DNA of 37,294 nucleotides from Halomonas campaniensis (GCF_002211105.1 NZ_JPUA01000013.1:21650-58943); one strand, 5' to 3'. Positions 1 to 9,177 are shown, numbered from the stretch's first letter. The notes: a model not told the origin generated them from the letters alone. Numbers and translations: made by a program.

Positions 1-560
1 GGCCTGCGCAAGGTATCTATACCTCTGAACCCCTTACTGACCCGGAGCAGTTTGAAGGCTTGCGCGTTCGTGCGCCGAACATCAACACCCAGCGCTTTGT
101 CGATAATCTGGGCGGTAGCCCCACCGAAACTGAAGAATCCGATATTCCCACGGCATTCAGCACTGGCCGTGTGGATGCCATGATCACCTCAAGCTCTACC
201 GGTAACTCCATGGCGGCGTGGGATTACGTGACGGATTACACCGACGCTAACCTATGGCTGCCCAAAAATATCGTCTTCATTAGCCAACGCAGTTTTGATG
301 CCCTGGATGAAGCGACTCAGGAAGCGCTGATGGAAGCCGCCGCTGAGGCTGAAAAACGTGGTTGGGAGATGAGCCGCGAAGATAACGACGCCAGCCTGGC
401 TGCACTGCAAGAGAACGGTATCTCGGTTTCTGAGCCTAACGAAGCCGTTTCAGCGGCGCTTCAAGCAGCCGGAGATGAGTTGTTTGAAGATTGGCAGTCG
501 CGTGCTGACGACGAAGCCAAACAGGCGCTGGAAAGCTACCGCGAGCAGCGCGACAGCTAA
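1..560 (+). CDS. TRAP transporter substrate-binding protein, DctP family (5' truncated)
   Basis: This is the C-terminal part, about 185 residues, of a periplasmic solute receptor for a tripartite ATP-independent periplasmic (TRAP) transporter. The frame is open from base 3 to the TAA at 558-560, so the start and signal peptide lie outside the window. The segment EGLRVRAPN and the following stretch ending in FSTGRVDAM match the ligand-binding lobe of DctP proteins, and the charged helical C-terminus (EDWQSRADDEAKQALESY) is typical of the family. The small and large TRAP permease genes follow directly, which confirms the assignment. The substrate cannot be read from this fragment; TRAP systems usually import carboxylates or other organic anions. 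Confidence 0.9.
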   Translation, partial: PAQGIYTSEPLTDPEQFEGLRVRAPNINTQRFVDNLGGSPTETEESDIPTAFSTGRVDAMITSSSTGNSMAAWDYVTDYTDANLWLPKNIVFISQRSFDALDEATQEALMEAAAEAEKRGWEMSREDNDASLAALQENGISVSEPNEAVSAALQAAGDELFEDWQSRADDEAKQALESYREQRDS

Positions 561-580
561 AGGCTGTTGCCATGTCTCTT

Positions 581-612
581 GCAGCGGGGGTGGTAACGCC
601 TCCGCTGCTTTT
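581..612 (+). terminator. Stem-loop with short T tract between TRAP receptor and permease genes
   Basis: A 10-bp stem (581-590 with 599-608, one G-T pair) and an 8-base loop are followed by TTTT. It resembles a weak intrinsic terminator. In TRAP operons such a structure can let the receptor be made in excess of the permeases. It also argues against translation starting at the upstream ATG at 572. Confidence 0.55.
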
Positions 613-652
613 CCCGCGTGCTTTTTCCCATGTGCTTCGTGAGGCTGCGAAC

Positions 653-1216
653 ATGACGTTTAAATTCGACAAGCTTTATCGCCTGGGTGCTTGGGGTGCG
701 GCGGCCTGCATGGTCGCCATTTGTGCGCTGATAGCGCTTCAGGTGACCTTCCGCCTGGTAGACGCCCTGCTGGTGCTCGTTGGCCTGAGCCGCCTGGGCA
801 TGAGTATTACCGGCGTTTCGGAAATTGCTTCGTATCTATTGGTGGGGGCGACCTTTCTGGGGCTGGCCTATACCTTTGTGCATCACGCCCATATTCGCGT
901 GACGCTGTTGATTACCCGGCTACCGTCGGCAATCCGTGTGTGGTTTGAAGTGTTTTGCCTCATCATCGCCCTGGCGATCAGCTTAATGCTCAGTTACGGC
1001 CTTATTGGGTTGGCGAGGGAGAGCCTGCAATACAACGATGTCTCTTCGGGCTTTGTCTCGATTCCGCTTTGGATACCTCAGCTTGTGCTCGCGACCAGCG
1101 TAGGGCTGCTCTGCTTGGCGCTGGCTGAAGCCCTGTTTATGGCGCTACGGATTGCCATCCGTGATCCTGCGAGCTTTCGCGAAGCCACGGCGAATGATGA
1201 CAGCGAGGTGCTTTAA
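653..1216 (+). CDS. TRAP transporter small permease (DctQ family)
   Basis: About 187 residues forming the small membrane subunit of the TRAP transporter. It has roughly four hydrophobic helices (near residues 15-40, 55-75, 90-115 and 135-160) and a short charged tail. The frame stays open back to an ATG at 572, but that start would place the stem-loop at 581-612 inside the gene. I prefer the ATG at 653, which gives MTFKFDKLYRLGAW, a typical DctQ start. It lies between the receptor gene and the large permease gene and belongs to the same operon. DctQ bridges the receptor-dependent DctM channel subunit in the inner membrane. Confidence 0.85.
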   Translation: MTFKFDKLYRLGAWGAAACMVAICALIALQVTFRLVDALLVLVGLSRLGMSITGVSEIASYLLVGATFLGLAYTFVHHAHIRVTLLITRLPSAIRVWFEVFCLIIALAISLMLSYGLIGLARESLQYNDVSSGFVSIPLWIPQLVLATSVGLLCLALAEALFMALRIAIRDPASFREATANDDSEVL

Positions 1217-1263
1217 ATGGTGACGTTAACTGTCTCTGTGTCCACATTACGGGAGAGATCCTT

Positions 1264-2568
1264 GTGCTGCTACTAAGTCTCGCCACTATATTTACCCTCG
1301 TGTTGTTGCTGGGTAGCGGGGTATGGATCGCCTTCGCGCTGATCGGTACTGCCTGGGTAGCATTGGAGTTCTTTAGCTCGTTCTCTCCAGCCTCTATTTT
1401 AGCTTCCGATTTTTGGGGCGCCAGTTACGGTTGGGATCTCACTGCGCTGCCCATGTTTATCTGGATGGGCGAAATTCTGTTCCGCTCCGGTCTCGCTGAC
1501 AATATGTTTCGTGGCCTGTCGCCCTGGTTAAACCGTCTGCCGGGACGCTTACTGCATACCAATATTATTGGCAGCGGCATGTTTGCCGCGGTATGCGGCT
1601 CTTCGGCTGCCACCTGTGCCACGGTGGGTAAAATGACCCTGCCAGAGCTTGAGCGGCGGGGCTACGACAGCAATATGGCGATTGGCACCTTAGCCAGCGC
1701 CTCTACTTTGGGGCTTTTGATACCACCCTCTATTGTGCTCATCGTCTATGGCGTGGTCACCGAGCAGTCGATCTCCCGGCTGTTTATGGCCGGTATTGGC
1801 CCAGGGCTGATGATCCTGGCCATGTTTATGAGCTATCTCATCTTGTGGGCATTGCTCAAGGGCAACCGTGAAGGACTTACCGGGGAAGATGAATCCGGTA
1901 TGAGCTTTGCTGAAAAACTGCGTAATACCTGGTCACTGGTGCCTATTCTGCTATTGATCGGTGGGATTATCTTTTCGATCTATGGCGGGTTGGCGTCGCC
2001 CACCGAGGCCGCGGCGGTTGGTGTGGTGCTGTCGATCGTGATTGCGCGCTTTAACGGTCACTTCGATCGCGACATTTTTAAAAGCTCGCTGTTTGCCGCC
2101 GTGCGTACTGCCTGCATGATCGCTTTTATTATTGCCGGTGCGTCGTTTTTGACCTCGGCCATGGGCTTTACCCAGGTACCGATGAAGCTGGCGCAGGCAA
2201 TTGGTGAGATGGGGCTTTCACCCACCATGCTGCTGATTGCGCTGACCTTGCTGCTGCTGGTGATGGGCTGTTTTCTCGACGGTATCTCGCTGATTCTGCT
2301 CGTCACCGCGATTATCATGCCGCTGGTGAGCGCCGCCGGCTTCGATCTGATCTGGTTTGGTATTTATCTGGTCGTAGTGGTCGAAATGTCGCAGATTACC
2401 CCGCCTGTGGGTTTCAATCTGTTCGTGATTCAAGGGCTCACCGGAAAAGACATATTGACCATTACCAAAGCCACACTGCCGTTCTTTCTATTGATGCTGT
2501 TAGCAATTGCTTTAATGCACATCTTCCCGGGTATCGCACTCTATCTACCTGAGGCAATGAACCGGTAA
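1264..2568 (+). CDS. TRAP transporter large permease (DctM family)
   Basis: 434 residues, the usual length for the channel-forming DctM subunit that couples sodium entry to solute import. The protein is almost entirely hydrophobic helices. Family features include the segment GSSAATCATVGKMTLPELERRGYD (about residues 115-138), SASTLGLLIPPSI soon after, and GLASPTEAAAVGV near the middle. The start is GTG, with GGGAGAG about 8 bases upstream. The gap after dctQ is 47 bp and the two genes are probably co-transcribed. The membrane location and family are clear; the substrate is unknown because the receptor is truncated. Confidence 0.93.
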   Translation: MLLLSLATIFTLVLLLGSGVWIAFALIGTAWVALEFFSSFSPASILASDFWGASYGWDLTALPMFIWMGEILFRSGLADNMFRGLSPWLNRLPGRLLHTNIIGSGMFAAVCGSSAATCATVGKMTLPELERRGYDSNMAIGTLASASTLGLLIPPSIVLIVYGVVTEQSISRLFMAGIGPGLMILAMFMSYLILWALLKGNREGLTGEDESGMSFAEKLRNTWSLVPILLLIGGIIFSIYGGLASPTEAAAVGVVLSIVIARFNGHFDRDIFKSSLFAAVRTACMIAFIIAGASFLTSAMGFTQVPMKLAQAIGEMGLSPTMLLIALTLLLLVMGCFLDGISLILLVTAIIMPLVSAAGFDLIWFGIYLVVVVEMSQITPPVGFNLFVIQGLTGKDILTITKATLPFFLLMLLAIALMHIFPGIALYLPEAMNR

Positions 2569-2649
2569 GGCGCTTATATAAGAGAAAGCCCAAACGAAAC
2601 AAACGCGCTGGCCGAAGTGCTGAATGGCAAGCATGGTCTGGTCAGCGAG

Positions 2650-3822
2650 TTAAGGTTTGGTACGGGGTTGTTTATTGAGCTTTTTGAAAGAGATGTCTTT
2701 GTTGAACCCATCCGGGGCGCTGTACCCTTTGCGTAGCATCGTGAGTGCTTTAGATTGGGCTTCCCTCCGGCTACTGAGTACGAGGGTATGGTTTAGCAAG
2801 AGTTGCTGTGCATTTTCAAGCAGCTCTTTAGGATCAATCGCCGCAGGGGTATCTATCCTCAGTGTTTTGGCGATCAATGCCATTTTGGGTTGAACTTCTT
2901 GTAGTACGCTTTCAAAGGAGAGAGAGGGTATGTCCGCTGTTGTGCTCAAATCGTATAAGAGGGCGGCAAGATGCTCTTCGGGTGTGCTTGATAGGCAGGC
3001 ATCCGCCGTGGGGCCGGATAGGCGGACACACATTTCCATCAATCTATCGCCGGTATTATCGCTTGTTCTCGTGCTTCTATAGGGGGCATGACTAAAGCGT
3101 ATGGTGTTGATCAGCGTAGCCGGGAGCCCCCATTTAGCGGCTAGCCAAGCCCCTATAATAGTGTGGTCACAGCCAAAGTAACGCTGCTCTTCCACAACAA
3201 GATGGGCATGTGGAATCGCACTATCGATGTATAGCTCGTCTACTTGTTCAGGGTATGTCGCACTCAGCGCCAATATACCAATATCCTGTAACAGTGCTGC
3301 CGTAAACGCACTACCTGCCTGTTGAGGGCACACTTGTTCAGCAAGCTGGCGCGCTATGAGTGCAGACATGATCGATCGCTGCCAAATATGCGCATGCTGC
3401 GGCCCTTTGCTGGGGTGCTGAAAAAGATTGAAGCTCAATACCACCGTTAATGTGGCATCTAGCCCTAAACGCTGGATAGCCTCCAGGCACGTTTGTGTCG
3501 AATTGGCGGAGCGTGTGTGGTGAACGCTATTGGCGAGCGATATTAAACGAGCGGTTAAGGCTGGGTCATGCTCAATGGTGTCGGCAACATCGTTGATAGT
3601 CGCTTTTGAAGATTGCGTTAACCTGAGGATGCGCAGTGCGATTGAGGGAAGCGAAGGTAAGCGCTGGCACTTGAGAAAGTCGCTGATTAGAAAACCAGGC
3701 AGTGCTTCCGTTAGCATTACATAGAGTGCTTCATCCTTAGTCGATGTTTTAGTCACGTTATCTCCTGCGCACTTTGTAGCGTCGCCGCCAGCCATCATGA
3801 GGTGATGCCCTAATTTTACCAT
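2650..3822 (-). CDS. HDOD domain signalling protein
   Basis: 390 residues. An HDOD (HD-related output) domain spans about residues 45-240. It begins with LPSLPSIALRILRLTQ, followed by the conserved pattern around EHDPALTARLISLANS and GLDATLTVVLSFNLF. HDOD domains are noncatalytic relatives of HD phosphohydrolases found in chemotaxis, cyclic-di-GMP and stress signalling proteins. The C-terminal third has no domain I recognise. It is divergent from the GGDEF-EAL gene, with only 83 bp between the starts, suggesting a shared control region and related function. The start at 3822 has no strong Shine-Dalgarno sequence; internal ATG codons at the MMAGGD segment near 3798 are alternatives. Confidence 0.85.
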   Translation of the reverse strand: MVKLGHHLMMAGGDATKCAGDNVTKTSTKDEALYVMLTEALPGFLISDFLKCQRLPSLPSIALRILRLTQSSKATINDVADTIEHDPALTARLISLANSVHHTRSANSTQTCLEAIQRLGLDATLTVVLSFNLFQHPSKGPQHAHIWQRSIMSALIARQLAEQVCPQQAGSAFTAALLQDIGILALSATYPEQVDELYIDSAIPHAHLVVEEQRYFGCDHTIIGAWLAAKWGLPATLINTIRFSHAPYRSTRTSDNTGDRLMEMCVRLSGPTADACLSSTPEEHLAALLYDLSTTADIPSLSFESVLQEVQPKMALIAKTLRIDTPAAIDPKELLENAQQLLLNHTLVLSSRREAQSKALTMLRKGYSAPDGFNKDISFKKLNKQPRTKP

Positions 3823-3865
3823 ATGCTCAGCGAGTGTTGACGTTGTTATAGTTGGAAAAGCGCGG

Positions 3866-3894
3866 TTTATGCTTTGTAGGTCGCTGGATATACT
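3866..3894 (+). promoter_or_regulatory. Candidate sigma-70 promoter for the GGDEF-EAL gene
   Basis: TTTATG at 3866-3871 and TATACT at 3889-3894 are separated by 17 bp. The -10 is good and the -35 is modest. Transcription would begin near 3901. That leaves almost no leader for the GTG start at 3906 and would favour the in-frame ATG at 3954. This is inference from spacing only. Confidence 0.35.
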
Positions 3895-3905
3895 TTATGA
3901 GGTGA

Positions 3906-6629
3906 GTGGCAGGTGCCCTAACTGCTCCAGAATTAAAAAAAGTGAGTGCAACAATGCACACAAAGAACGACGCGGCCGATATATTTCGTCAGTTGGCTGA
4001 GGGCGTAGGGCACAGTGGAAGCCCTCGCTTCTATGCAACGCTGGTGGAGCGCTTAGCAACGATACTAGGCGTTGATCATGTGTTAGTGGCTGACGTCACT
4101 CAACTGCACCAGGCTGAAACGTTGGCCGTCTGGTCCAATGGGGGCTTAATTGGCAATATGACTTATCCGCTGATTGGCACCCCTTGCGAGACCGCGTTGG
4201 GGAGCGAGTGTTGCCTCTATGCGCGCGATGTTCAGTCGCACTTTCCTGACGATAAACTGCTTTGTGAACTGGGTGCCGAGAGCTACTTGGGGCGAGCGCT
4301 CTATGCGGCGGATGGCGCGCTGATAGGCCTGCTGGCGGTGCTCAAAAACTCGCCCATGCAGTTGGGGGAATTAGCCAATGAAATACTCCACATCGCCGCT
4401 GCCCAGGCGGGGGCTGAGCTGGGTAGGCAAAAGGCGGAGCAGGCATTAAGAAAAAGCGAAGAGGTTGCACGGGAAAGCGAGCGACGCTTGGACACTCTGC
4501 TCAATCATCTACCGGGTATGGCCTATCGCTGTTTGAATGACCGCAGTTGGACGATGCAACTGGTGAGCCAAGGGGCCGAAACGCTGACGGGTTACCGGCC
4601 TGATGAATTGCAGGGTAATCGGTTGATCAGTTTTGCCGCTCTGATTCATCCTGAGGATCAGAATAAGCTCTTTCATGAGGTGCAGTCGGCCATTGCCGAT
4701 AGGCGCCCTTACCGTGTTACCTATAAACTTCGCCACCGCGACGGCGGCTACCGCTGGATGTGGGAGCAAGGCCAGGCCGTTATAGATGAGGCGGGCGAAA
4801 TCGTTTGCTTAGAAGGCTTTATCTCTGATGTGACTGACCAACAAGAGTCGCAGCGGGTGCAAAACGCTGTGGTAGAAGTGGCTTCTACGGTCACTACCCA
4901 GGTGGGGGACGGTTATTTTCAGCAGTTGATTGCTACCTTGGTGAAAGTGCTGGAAGCTGACGCTGGCTTTATTGCGCTGCTGCATACCTCCCCTCAGGGC
5001 GATGATAGCGTCTATGGACAGGCGACGACCGTCAGCATGGTCGTTGACGGCGTGCAGCGAGATAAGCATACCTTTGCGTTGCGAGGCTCATCCTGCGAGC
5101 AGGTGGTGCTGGAGCGTGAAGCGGTCATTCATGATGGCCCGCCGCTGATGTTGCCAGGTACATTGTTACCCACAAGGGCATGGATTGGGCGGCGTTTGGA
5201 TAACGCCAACGGCGAAGCCATTGGCGTAATGATGGTGTTTTACCGCCAGCCACTGACAACGAATGCGTTCGCCACCTCGGTGCTACAGATCCTCTCCACC
5301 GGTGCTGCGGCAGAGCTAGAGCGCCGCCGCGACCACCGTCACATGCACCAGCTAGCGTATACCGACGGCACCACCGGTTTACCAAACCGCGTGCGTTTCA
5401 TGGAGTTGTTAGCGCAGATGTGGAAAGAGGCCCAGCAAGGCGAGCATGGGCTTTCGCTGCTGCTATTGGATATCCGCCGTTTTAAAGAAGTTAATGATCT
5501 TCATGGCCATCAGGTGGGGGATCAACTGCTGGTGAAAGTGGCTGAACGTCTAGAGCAGGTTAGCCGCTTATACGGCTCGCTGGCGCGGTTGTCAGGTGAT
5601 GAGTTTGCCCTGCTGGTGGTTCATCCCGTCCCTAGTGATATAGGCCACCTTGTCGAGCAGCTACGCTTAGCGGTAAAGCCGCCGCTTTATCTGGAACGGC
5701 GGGTCTTCCACCTTGATGTCAGCATCGGTTTTGCTCATTACCCTCAGGATGTGGCTGAGGCGGGCGAACTATTTAACGCGGCCAGCATTGCCTTACATCA
5801 CGCTAAACGTCGTGAAAAAAGTATCTGCCCCTATACCCAAACGATGCGCCATGCGCTGCATCGGCGCCAACGAATGACGGAGCGACTCAACGCCGCTATC
5901 AGTGGACATCAGTTAGCGCTCTACTTTCAGCCCCAAGTGGATCTTGCCAGTGGTCGGTTGACCGGCGCAGAAGCCCTGTGCCGTTGGTACGACGCCGAGT
6001 GGGGCTGGGTGAGTCCCGGTGAGTTTATTCCCCTGGCCGAAGAGCGCGGCTTGATTCGCGCCCTTGGTGATTGGGTGCTGGAGGAGTCAGCTAGGCAGTT
6101 AATGGAGTGGCATAATCAGCCTGGAGGCGGGCTGCCTGGGAGGCTATCGATCAATATTTCCGCCCAACAGTTTGCCGACCCAGAACTCACCAGCCACATT
6201 GCGCAACTCACCGCGGGCGTTTCACCGAGTGCTATCGCCCTTGAGCTGACCGAAAGCGATTTTATGCGCGATCCGGATCAGGCCGTTGAGATTACCCACA
6301 CCATGCGCCAAGCGGGCTATGCTCTCTCTATCGACGATTTCGGCACTGGCTATTCATCGCTTTCCTACCTACGGCGCTTTGCTGCCGACGCACTAAAAAT
6401 TGATATCTCCTTTGTGCGCGAGATGCTCGATAACCACCATGACCGCACCATTGTTCAGACCATCATTGCCATGGCACAAGCGCTAGAGATGAAAACCGTG
6501 GCGGAAGGCGTTGAAACCCGCGACCAAGCGAGTTTGCTTGCTGAAATGGGGTGCAATGAGGCGCAAGGGTACTGGTTTGGTCGCCCGCTACCGGCGGATA
6601 AGTTCGCGGCGCAGTGGTTAACGACGTAG
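3906..6629 (+). CDS. GAF-PAS-GAF-GGDEF-EAL protein, probable cyclic-di-GMP phosphodiesterase
   Basis: 907 residues with no obvious membrane segment. Domain order: GAF (about 20-165), a short coiled linker, PAS_3-type PAS (about 190-305), second GAF (about 320-465), GGDEF (about 470-635) and EAL (about 650-900). The GGDEF motif reads SGDEF (residues 563-567), and the RxxD inhibitory site is replaced by RLYG, so cyclase activity is doubtful. The EAL domain keeps its key motifs: EAL at 689-691, ELTES, DDFGTGYSS from about 810, KID and AEGVET. It therefore probably hydrolyses c-di-GMP under control of the sensory domains. The start may be GTG at 3906 or ATG at 3954, since a candidate promoter lies very close to the GTG. 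Confidence 0.9.
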   Translation: MAGALTAPELKKVSATMHTKNDAADIFRQLAEGVGHSGSPRFYATLVERLATILGVDHVLVADVTQLHQAETLAVWSNGGLIGNMTYPLIGTPCETALGSECCLYARDVQSHFPDDKLLCELGAESYLGRALYAADGALIGLLAVLKNSPMQLGELANEILHIAAAQAGAELGRQKAEQALRKSEEVARESERRLDTLLNHLPGMAYRCLNDRSWTMQLVSQGAETLTGYRPDELQGNRLISFAALIHPEDQNKLFHEVQSAIADRRPYRVTYKLRHRDGGYRWMWEQGQAVIDEAGEIVCLEGFISDVTDQQESQRVQNAVVEVASTVTTQVGDGYFQQLIATLVKVLEADAGFIALLHTSPQGDDSVYGQATTVSMVVDGVQRDKHTFALRGSSCEQVVLEREAVIHDGPPLMLPGTLLPTRAWIGRRLDNANGEAIGVMMVFYRQPLTTNAFATSVLQILSTGAAAELERRRDHRHMHQLAYTDGTTGLPNRVRFMELLAQMWKEAQQGEHGLSLLLLDIRRFKEVNDLHGHQVGDQLLVKVAERLEQVSRLYGSLARLSGDEFALLVVHPVPSDIGHLVEQLRLAVKPPLYLERRVFHLDVSIGFAHYPQDVAEAGELFNAASIALHHAKRREKSICPYTQTMRHALHRRQRMTERLNAAISGHQLALYFQPQVDLASGRLTGAEALCRWYDAEWGWVSPGEFIPLAEERGLIRALGDWVLEESARQLMEWHNQPGGGLPGRLSINISAQQFADPELTSHIAQLTAGVSPSAIALELTESDFMRDPDQAVEITHTMRQAGYALSIDDFGTGYSSLSYLRRFAADALKIDISFVREMLDNHHDRTIVQTIIAMAQALEMKTVAEGVETRDQASLLAEMGCNEAQGYWFGRPLPADKFAAQWLTT

Positions 6630-6708
6630 CCTTCACTTAGCGTCATCGTCTTGTCATCACCTTTGGCATACCCTACGCGCCGCCAACCCGCGATGAAAGG
6701 AGTGCCCC

Positions 6709-7434
6709 ATGCGCCTGGCCCTGTTTGATCTTGACGACACCCTCCTGGATGGAGACTGCAGCGACCGCTGGAATTTATGGATGATAGAGCAAGGTTGGAT
6801 CAGCGATGCCGAAGCCTTTATGGCGCGGGCGGAGCAAATGCACCAGGCCTATCACGCTGGTAAATTGAAGCTTGAAGAGTACCTAGCCATGACCCTGGCG
6901 CCGCTGCGCGGGCGTCGGGTGAGAGATGTGCAAAAAGAGGTGGAGCGCTTCGTCGCTACCCACCTACAGCCGCGTATTTTTGAACAGGCCTGGGCCTGCC
7001 TGGAAGCACACCGCCAGGCGGGGGATACCCTGCTGCTGATTTCCGCCTCGTCGCGTCACCTGGTCGAGCCGATTGCCACCACCCTGGGTATTGAACACGT
7101 GTTGGCGGTAGAGCTAAGTGTCGAGAACGGTGTCAATGAAGAGGCGCGTTATACCGGCGGCAGCGAAGGGATTTTTTCCTATCGTGGCGGCAAGGTGTTG
7201 CGCCTGAAACAGTGGCTGGCCGAGCAGCAGATTACCCCCAGCCACACCACCTTCTACTCGGACTCCCGCAACGACCTTCCGCTACTACAGTATGTGGATT
7301 GCCCAGTGGCGGTTAATCCAGACCCGGTACTGGCCGAGGTGGCTAGCGTCGAAGGCTGGCGGCGCTTAGACTGGCGGACGCCTCCAAGTGCTCCGTCGTC
7401 TAATGCTCTGCCAGGAAAATCGGGGCATGTCTGA
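6709..7434 (+). CDS. HAD-IB family hydrolase (phosphoserine-phosphatase-like)
   Basis: 241 residues. Motif I is FDLDDTLLDGD (nucleophile Asp7, acid Asp9), motif II is the Ser in LLISASSRH, motif III a Lys in GGKVLRLKQWL, and motif IV the acidic pair in SDSRNDLPLL. These place it in HAD subfamily IB with SerB-like phosphatases. The substrate is a small phosphomonoester that I cannot name. AAGGAG lies about 7 bases before the ATG. The DMT transporter gene starts 37 bp downstream on the same strand, so the two may be co-transcribed. The Pro/Ser-rich C-terminal tail is probably disordered. Confidence 0.85.
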   Translation: MRLALFDLDDTLLDGDCSDRWNLWMIEQGWISDAEAFMARAEQMHQAYHAGKLKLEEYLAMTLAPLRGRRVRDVQKEVERFVATHLQPRIFEQAWACLEAHRQAGDTLLLISASSRHLVEPIATTLGIEHVLAVELSVENGVNEEARYTGGSEGIFSYRGGKVLRLKQWLAEQQITPSHTTFYSDSRNDLPLLQYVDCPVAVNPDPVLAEVASVEGWRRLDWRTPPSAPSSNALPGKSGHV

Positions 7435-7470
7435 TGCCATCAATACACGTCTTCAACAGGGAGAGCGTCC

Positions 7471-8364
7471 TTGAGCCCAGCCGCGCTTGCTCTGGTGCTG
7501 GTCTCGGTATGTATGCACGCCGGTTGGAATGTGTTGGGCAAACGTAATGCGCCGTCGTTAGCCGCTTTTACCCTGGCTTACGGCGCGGGTGGGGCGGTGA
7601 TGCTGCCGCTGGTGTTGCTTGGGCCGTCGCTCACAGCGTTACCAAGTGCCTTCTGGGGCTGGTTGGCGCTTTCGGGATTATGCCAAATGCTCTACATGGG
7701 TGGCTTAGCCTGGGCCTACGCAAGAGGGGACGTTAGCGTACTCTACCCCATCGCCCGGGCACTGCCGGTAGTGTTAGTGCCGCTGGTATCCATTGTGCTC
7801 TTGGGCAGCCGCGTGTTGGATCGCTGGGACGGCCTTGGCATGGTGCTGGTGGTAGTGGGTGCCCTCTGCCTGCCGCTTAGCCATCCGCAGGCGCGCAGGA
7901 TATCCACCTATCTCACGCCTGCCATGGGGTTTGCGCTACTAGCGGCAGCAGGCAACGTTGGCTATTCGCTGATCGACAAACAGGCCCTCGGGCTAATGCA
8001 GGGGGCAGGGCACAGCGGGTTAACCGCCGGGGCGGTGTTTATGGTGCTGCAAGCGCTGATGACATTAACCTGGTCAGTACCGCTAATGGCGTTGCTACCG
8101 GCGGAGCGCCGTCGCCTGCCTGCGCTTCGCCAGCAAGGGCTTACTATGCTGGTCATTACCGGGCTGATGATGACCTGCACCTATGGTTTGGTATTAATCG
8201 CCATGGCGCTTACCGACGAGGTGAGTTATGTGGTAGCGCTGCGCCAGCTCTCCATTCCAGTCGGCGTGCTAATGGGTGTGCTGTGGCTGAAAGAGCCAGC
8301 ATCCAGGGCGAAAGCCTTAGGCACGCTGGTGATGTTGGCGGGGCTGGTGTTGGTGGCGCTTTAG
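7471..8364 (+). CDS. EamA/DMT superfamily transporter
   Basis: 297 residues with about ten hydrophobic helices in two repeated EamA-like halves, the architecture of drug/metabolite transporters. Recognisable elements are the early segment CMHAGWNVLGKRNAPS, the helix-end motif ARGDVSVLYPIARALPVV in the first half, and EVSYVVALRQLSIPVGVLMGVLWLKEP in the second. The start is TTG with a good AGGGAGAG upstream. An in-frame ATG at 7513 would cut the first helix and is less likely. The protein should sit in the inner membrane and probably exports a small metabolite; the substrate cannot be inferred. Confidence 0.85.
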   Translation: MSPAALALVLVSVCMHAGWNVLGKRNAPSLAAFTLAYGAGGAVMLPLVLLGPSLTALPSAFWGWLALSGLCQMLYMGGLAWAYARGDVSVLYPIARALPVVLVPLVSIVLLGSRVLDRWDGLGMVLVVVGALCLPLSHPQARRISTYLTPAMGFALLAAAGNVGYSLIDKQALGLMQGAGHSGLTAGAVFMVLQALMTLTWSVPLMALLPAERRRLPALRQQGLTMLVITGLMMTCTYGLVLIAMALTDEVSYVVALRQLSIPVGVLMGVLWLKEPASRAKALGTLVMLAGLVLVAL

Positions 8365-8375
8365 GTCAGCGATAA

Positions 8376-9119
8376 CTATTTCAGCGCCTGCCAAATCAGA
8401 TTAAAGCCGACCAAGAACATGGCCAGAATCACTAAACGGTAAAACAGCGTTTCGTTGACCCGGCTTTGCAGCCAGAGGCCGTTGCGCACGCCGATCCAGG
8501 CGATGGGCACCAGCAGCAGCGACGCCCAGGCGCTGGTGACGTTGATCTCGCCAAGCCACATATAGGGCGCTAGCTTGATCACGTTGACTACGGCAAAGGT
8601 CACCGCACAGGTGGCAATAAAGGTCTCTTTCGATAGTTTGCGCGGCAGTAGATAAACGTTGAGCGGCGGCGCCCCCGCATGGGCCATAAAGCTAGTAAAG
8701 CCGCAGACGCTTGCCGCTGGCAATGCCCAGCGGGTGGAGATAGGTTTCTTGGCAACGGGCTTGAGCAACATGTAAGCGGCGAACAGCAGGGTGATAACGC
8801 CGAGAGTCAGGCGTAAGCCCTGTTCACTCAAACTGCCAAACAGCAGCGTCCCTACCGTCACGCCGATAAACAGCCCCGGCACAAAGCGCCAGACCTCAGT
8901 GGCGTCCTGTTTGCCCCACCATGCTTTCACCGCAAACACGTCCATCACTAGCAACAGTGGTAGCAGCAAGCCCGCTGCCTGGGCGGGGCTGATCGCCAGC
9001 GCCATTAGCGGTACCGAGAGCGTACCAAAACCACCCGCAAAGCCACCTTTTGAAACGCCGGTCAGGTAAACGGAAAATGCAATTAACAACCAGGCGATGA
9101 CGGAGTAGTCGGGGAGCAT
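8376..9119 (-). CDS. TauE/SafE family (DUF81) permease
   Basis: About 247 residues with seven to eight predicted membrane helices and family patterns such as GVSKGGFAGGFGTLSVPLMAL near the N-terminus and FTSFMAHAGAPPLNVYLLP in the second half. Members export sulfite, sulfoacetate or related organosulfur anions, but the substrate is unknown here. The frame extends upstream to 9167, but that start lies inside the intrinsic terminator of the iolB transcript. The ATG at 9119 has AGAGG 6 bases upstream and is preferred. The gene ends 11 bp from the end of the convergent DMT transporter gene. Confidence 0.87.
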   Translation of the reverse strand: MLPDYSVIAWLLIAFSVYLTGVSKGGFAGGFGTLSVPLMALAISPAQAAGLLLPLLLVMDVFAVKAWWGKQDATEVWRFVPGLFIGVTVGTLLFGSLSEQGLRLTLGVITLLFAAYMLLKPVAKKPISTRWALPAASVCGFTSFMAHAGAPPLNVYLLPRKLSKETFIATCAVTFAVVNVIKLAPYMWLGEINVTSAWASLLLVPIAWIGVRNGLWLQSRVNETLFYRLVILAMFLVGFNLIWQALK

Positions 9120-9149
9120 TGAGGCCTCTGGATACTCAAAAAAGTGAAC

Positions 9150-9177
9150 CACAAAAAAGCCCCGCATCGGCGGGGCT
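9150..9177 (-). terminator. Intrinsic terminator downstream of iolB
   Basis: A perfect 8-bp stem (9158-9165 with 9170-9177) and an ATCG tetraloop are followed, on the minus strand, by a run of T residues (A run at 9153-9158 on the plus strand). This is a textbook intrinsic terminator ending the leftward iolG-iolB transcript before the permease gene. Confidence 0.88.

Noticed and set aside
572..652. N-terminal extension of the TRAP small permease from the ATG at 572
   Set aside because: It would run through a terminator-like hairpin, has no Shine-Dalgarno support, and adds residues not typical of DctQ.
2058..2318. Minus-strand open frames inside the TRAP, iol and hmu genes
   Set aside because: They oppose strongly supported genes and arise from the base composition of the coding strand; none has motifs or ribosome binding support.
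9120..9167. Upstream start for the TauE/SafE permease at 9167
   Set aside because: The codons overlap the intrinsic terminator of iolB; the ATG at 9119 has a good ribosome binding site and starts at the first helix.
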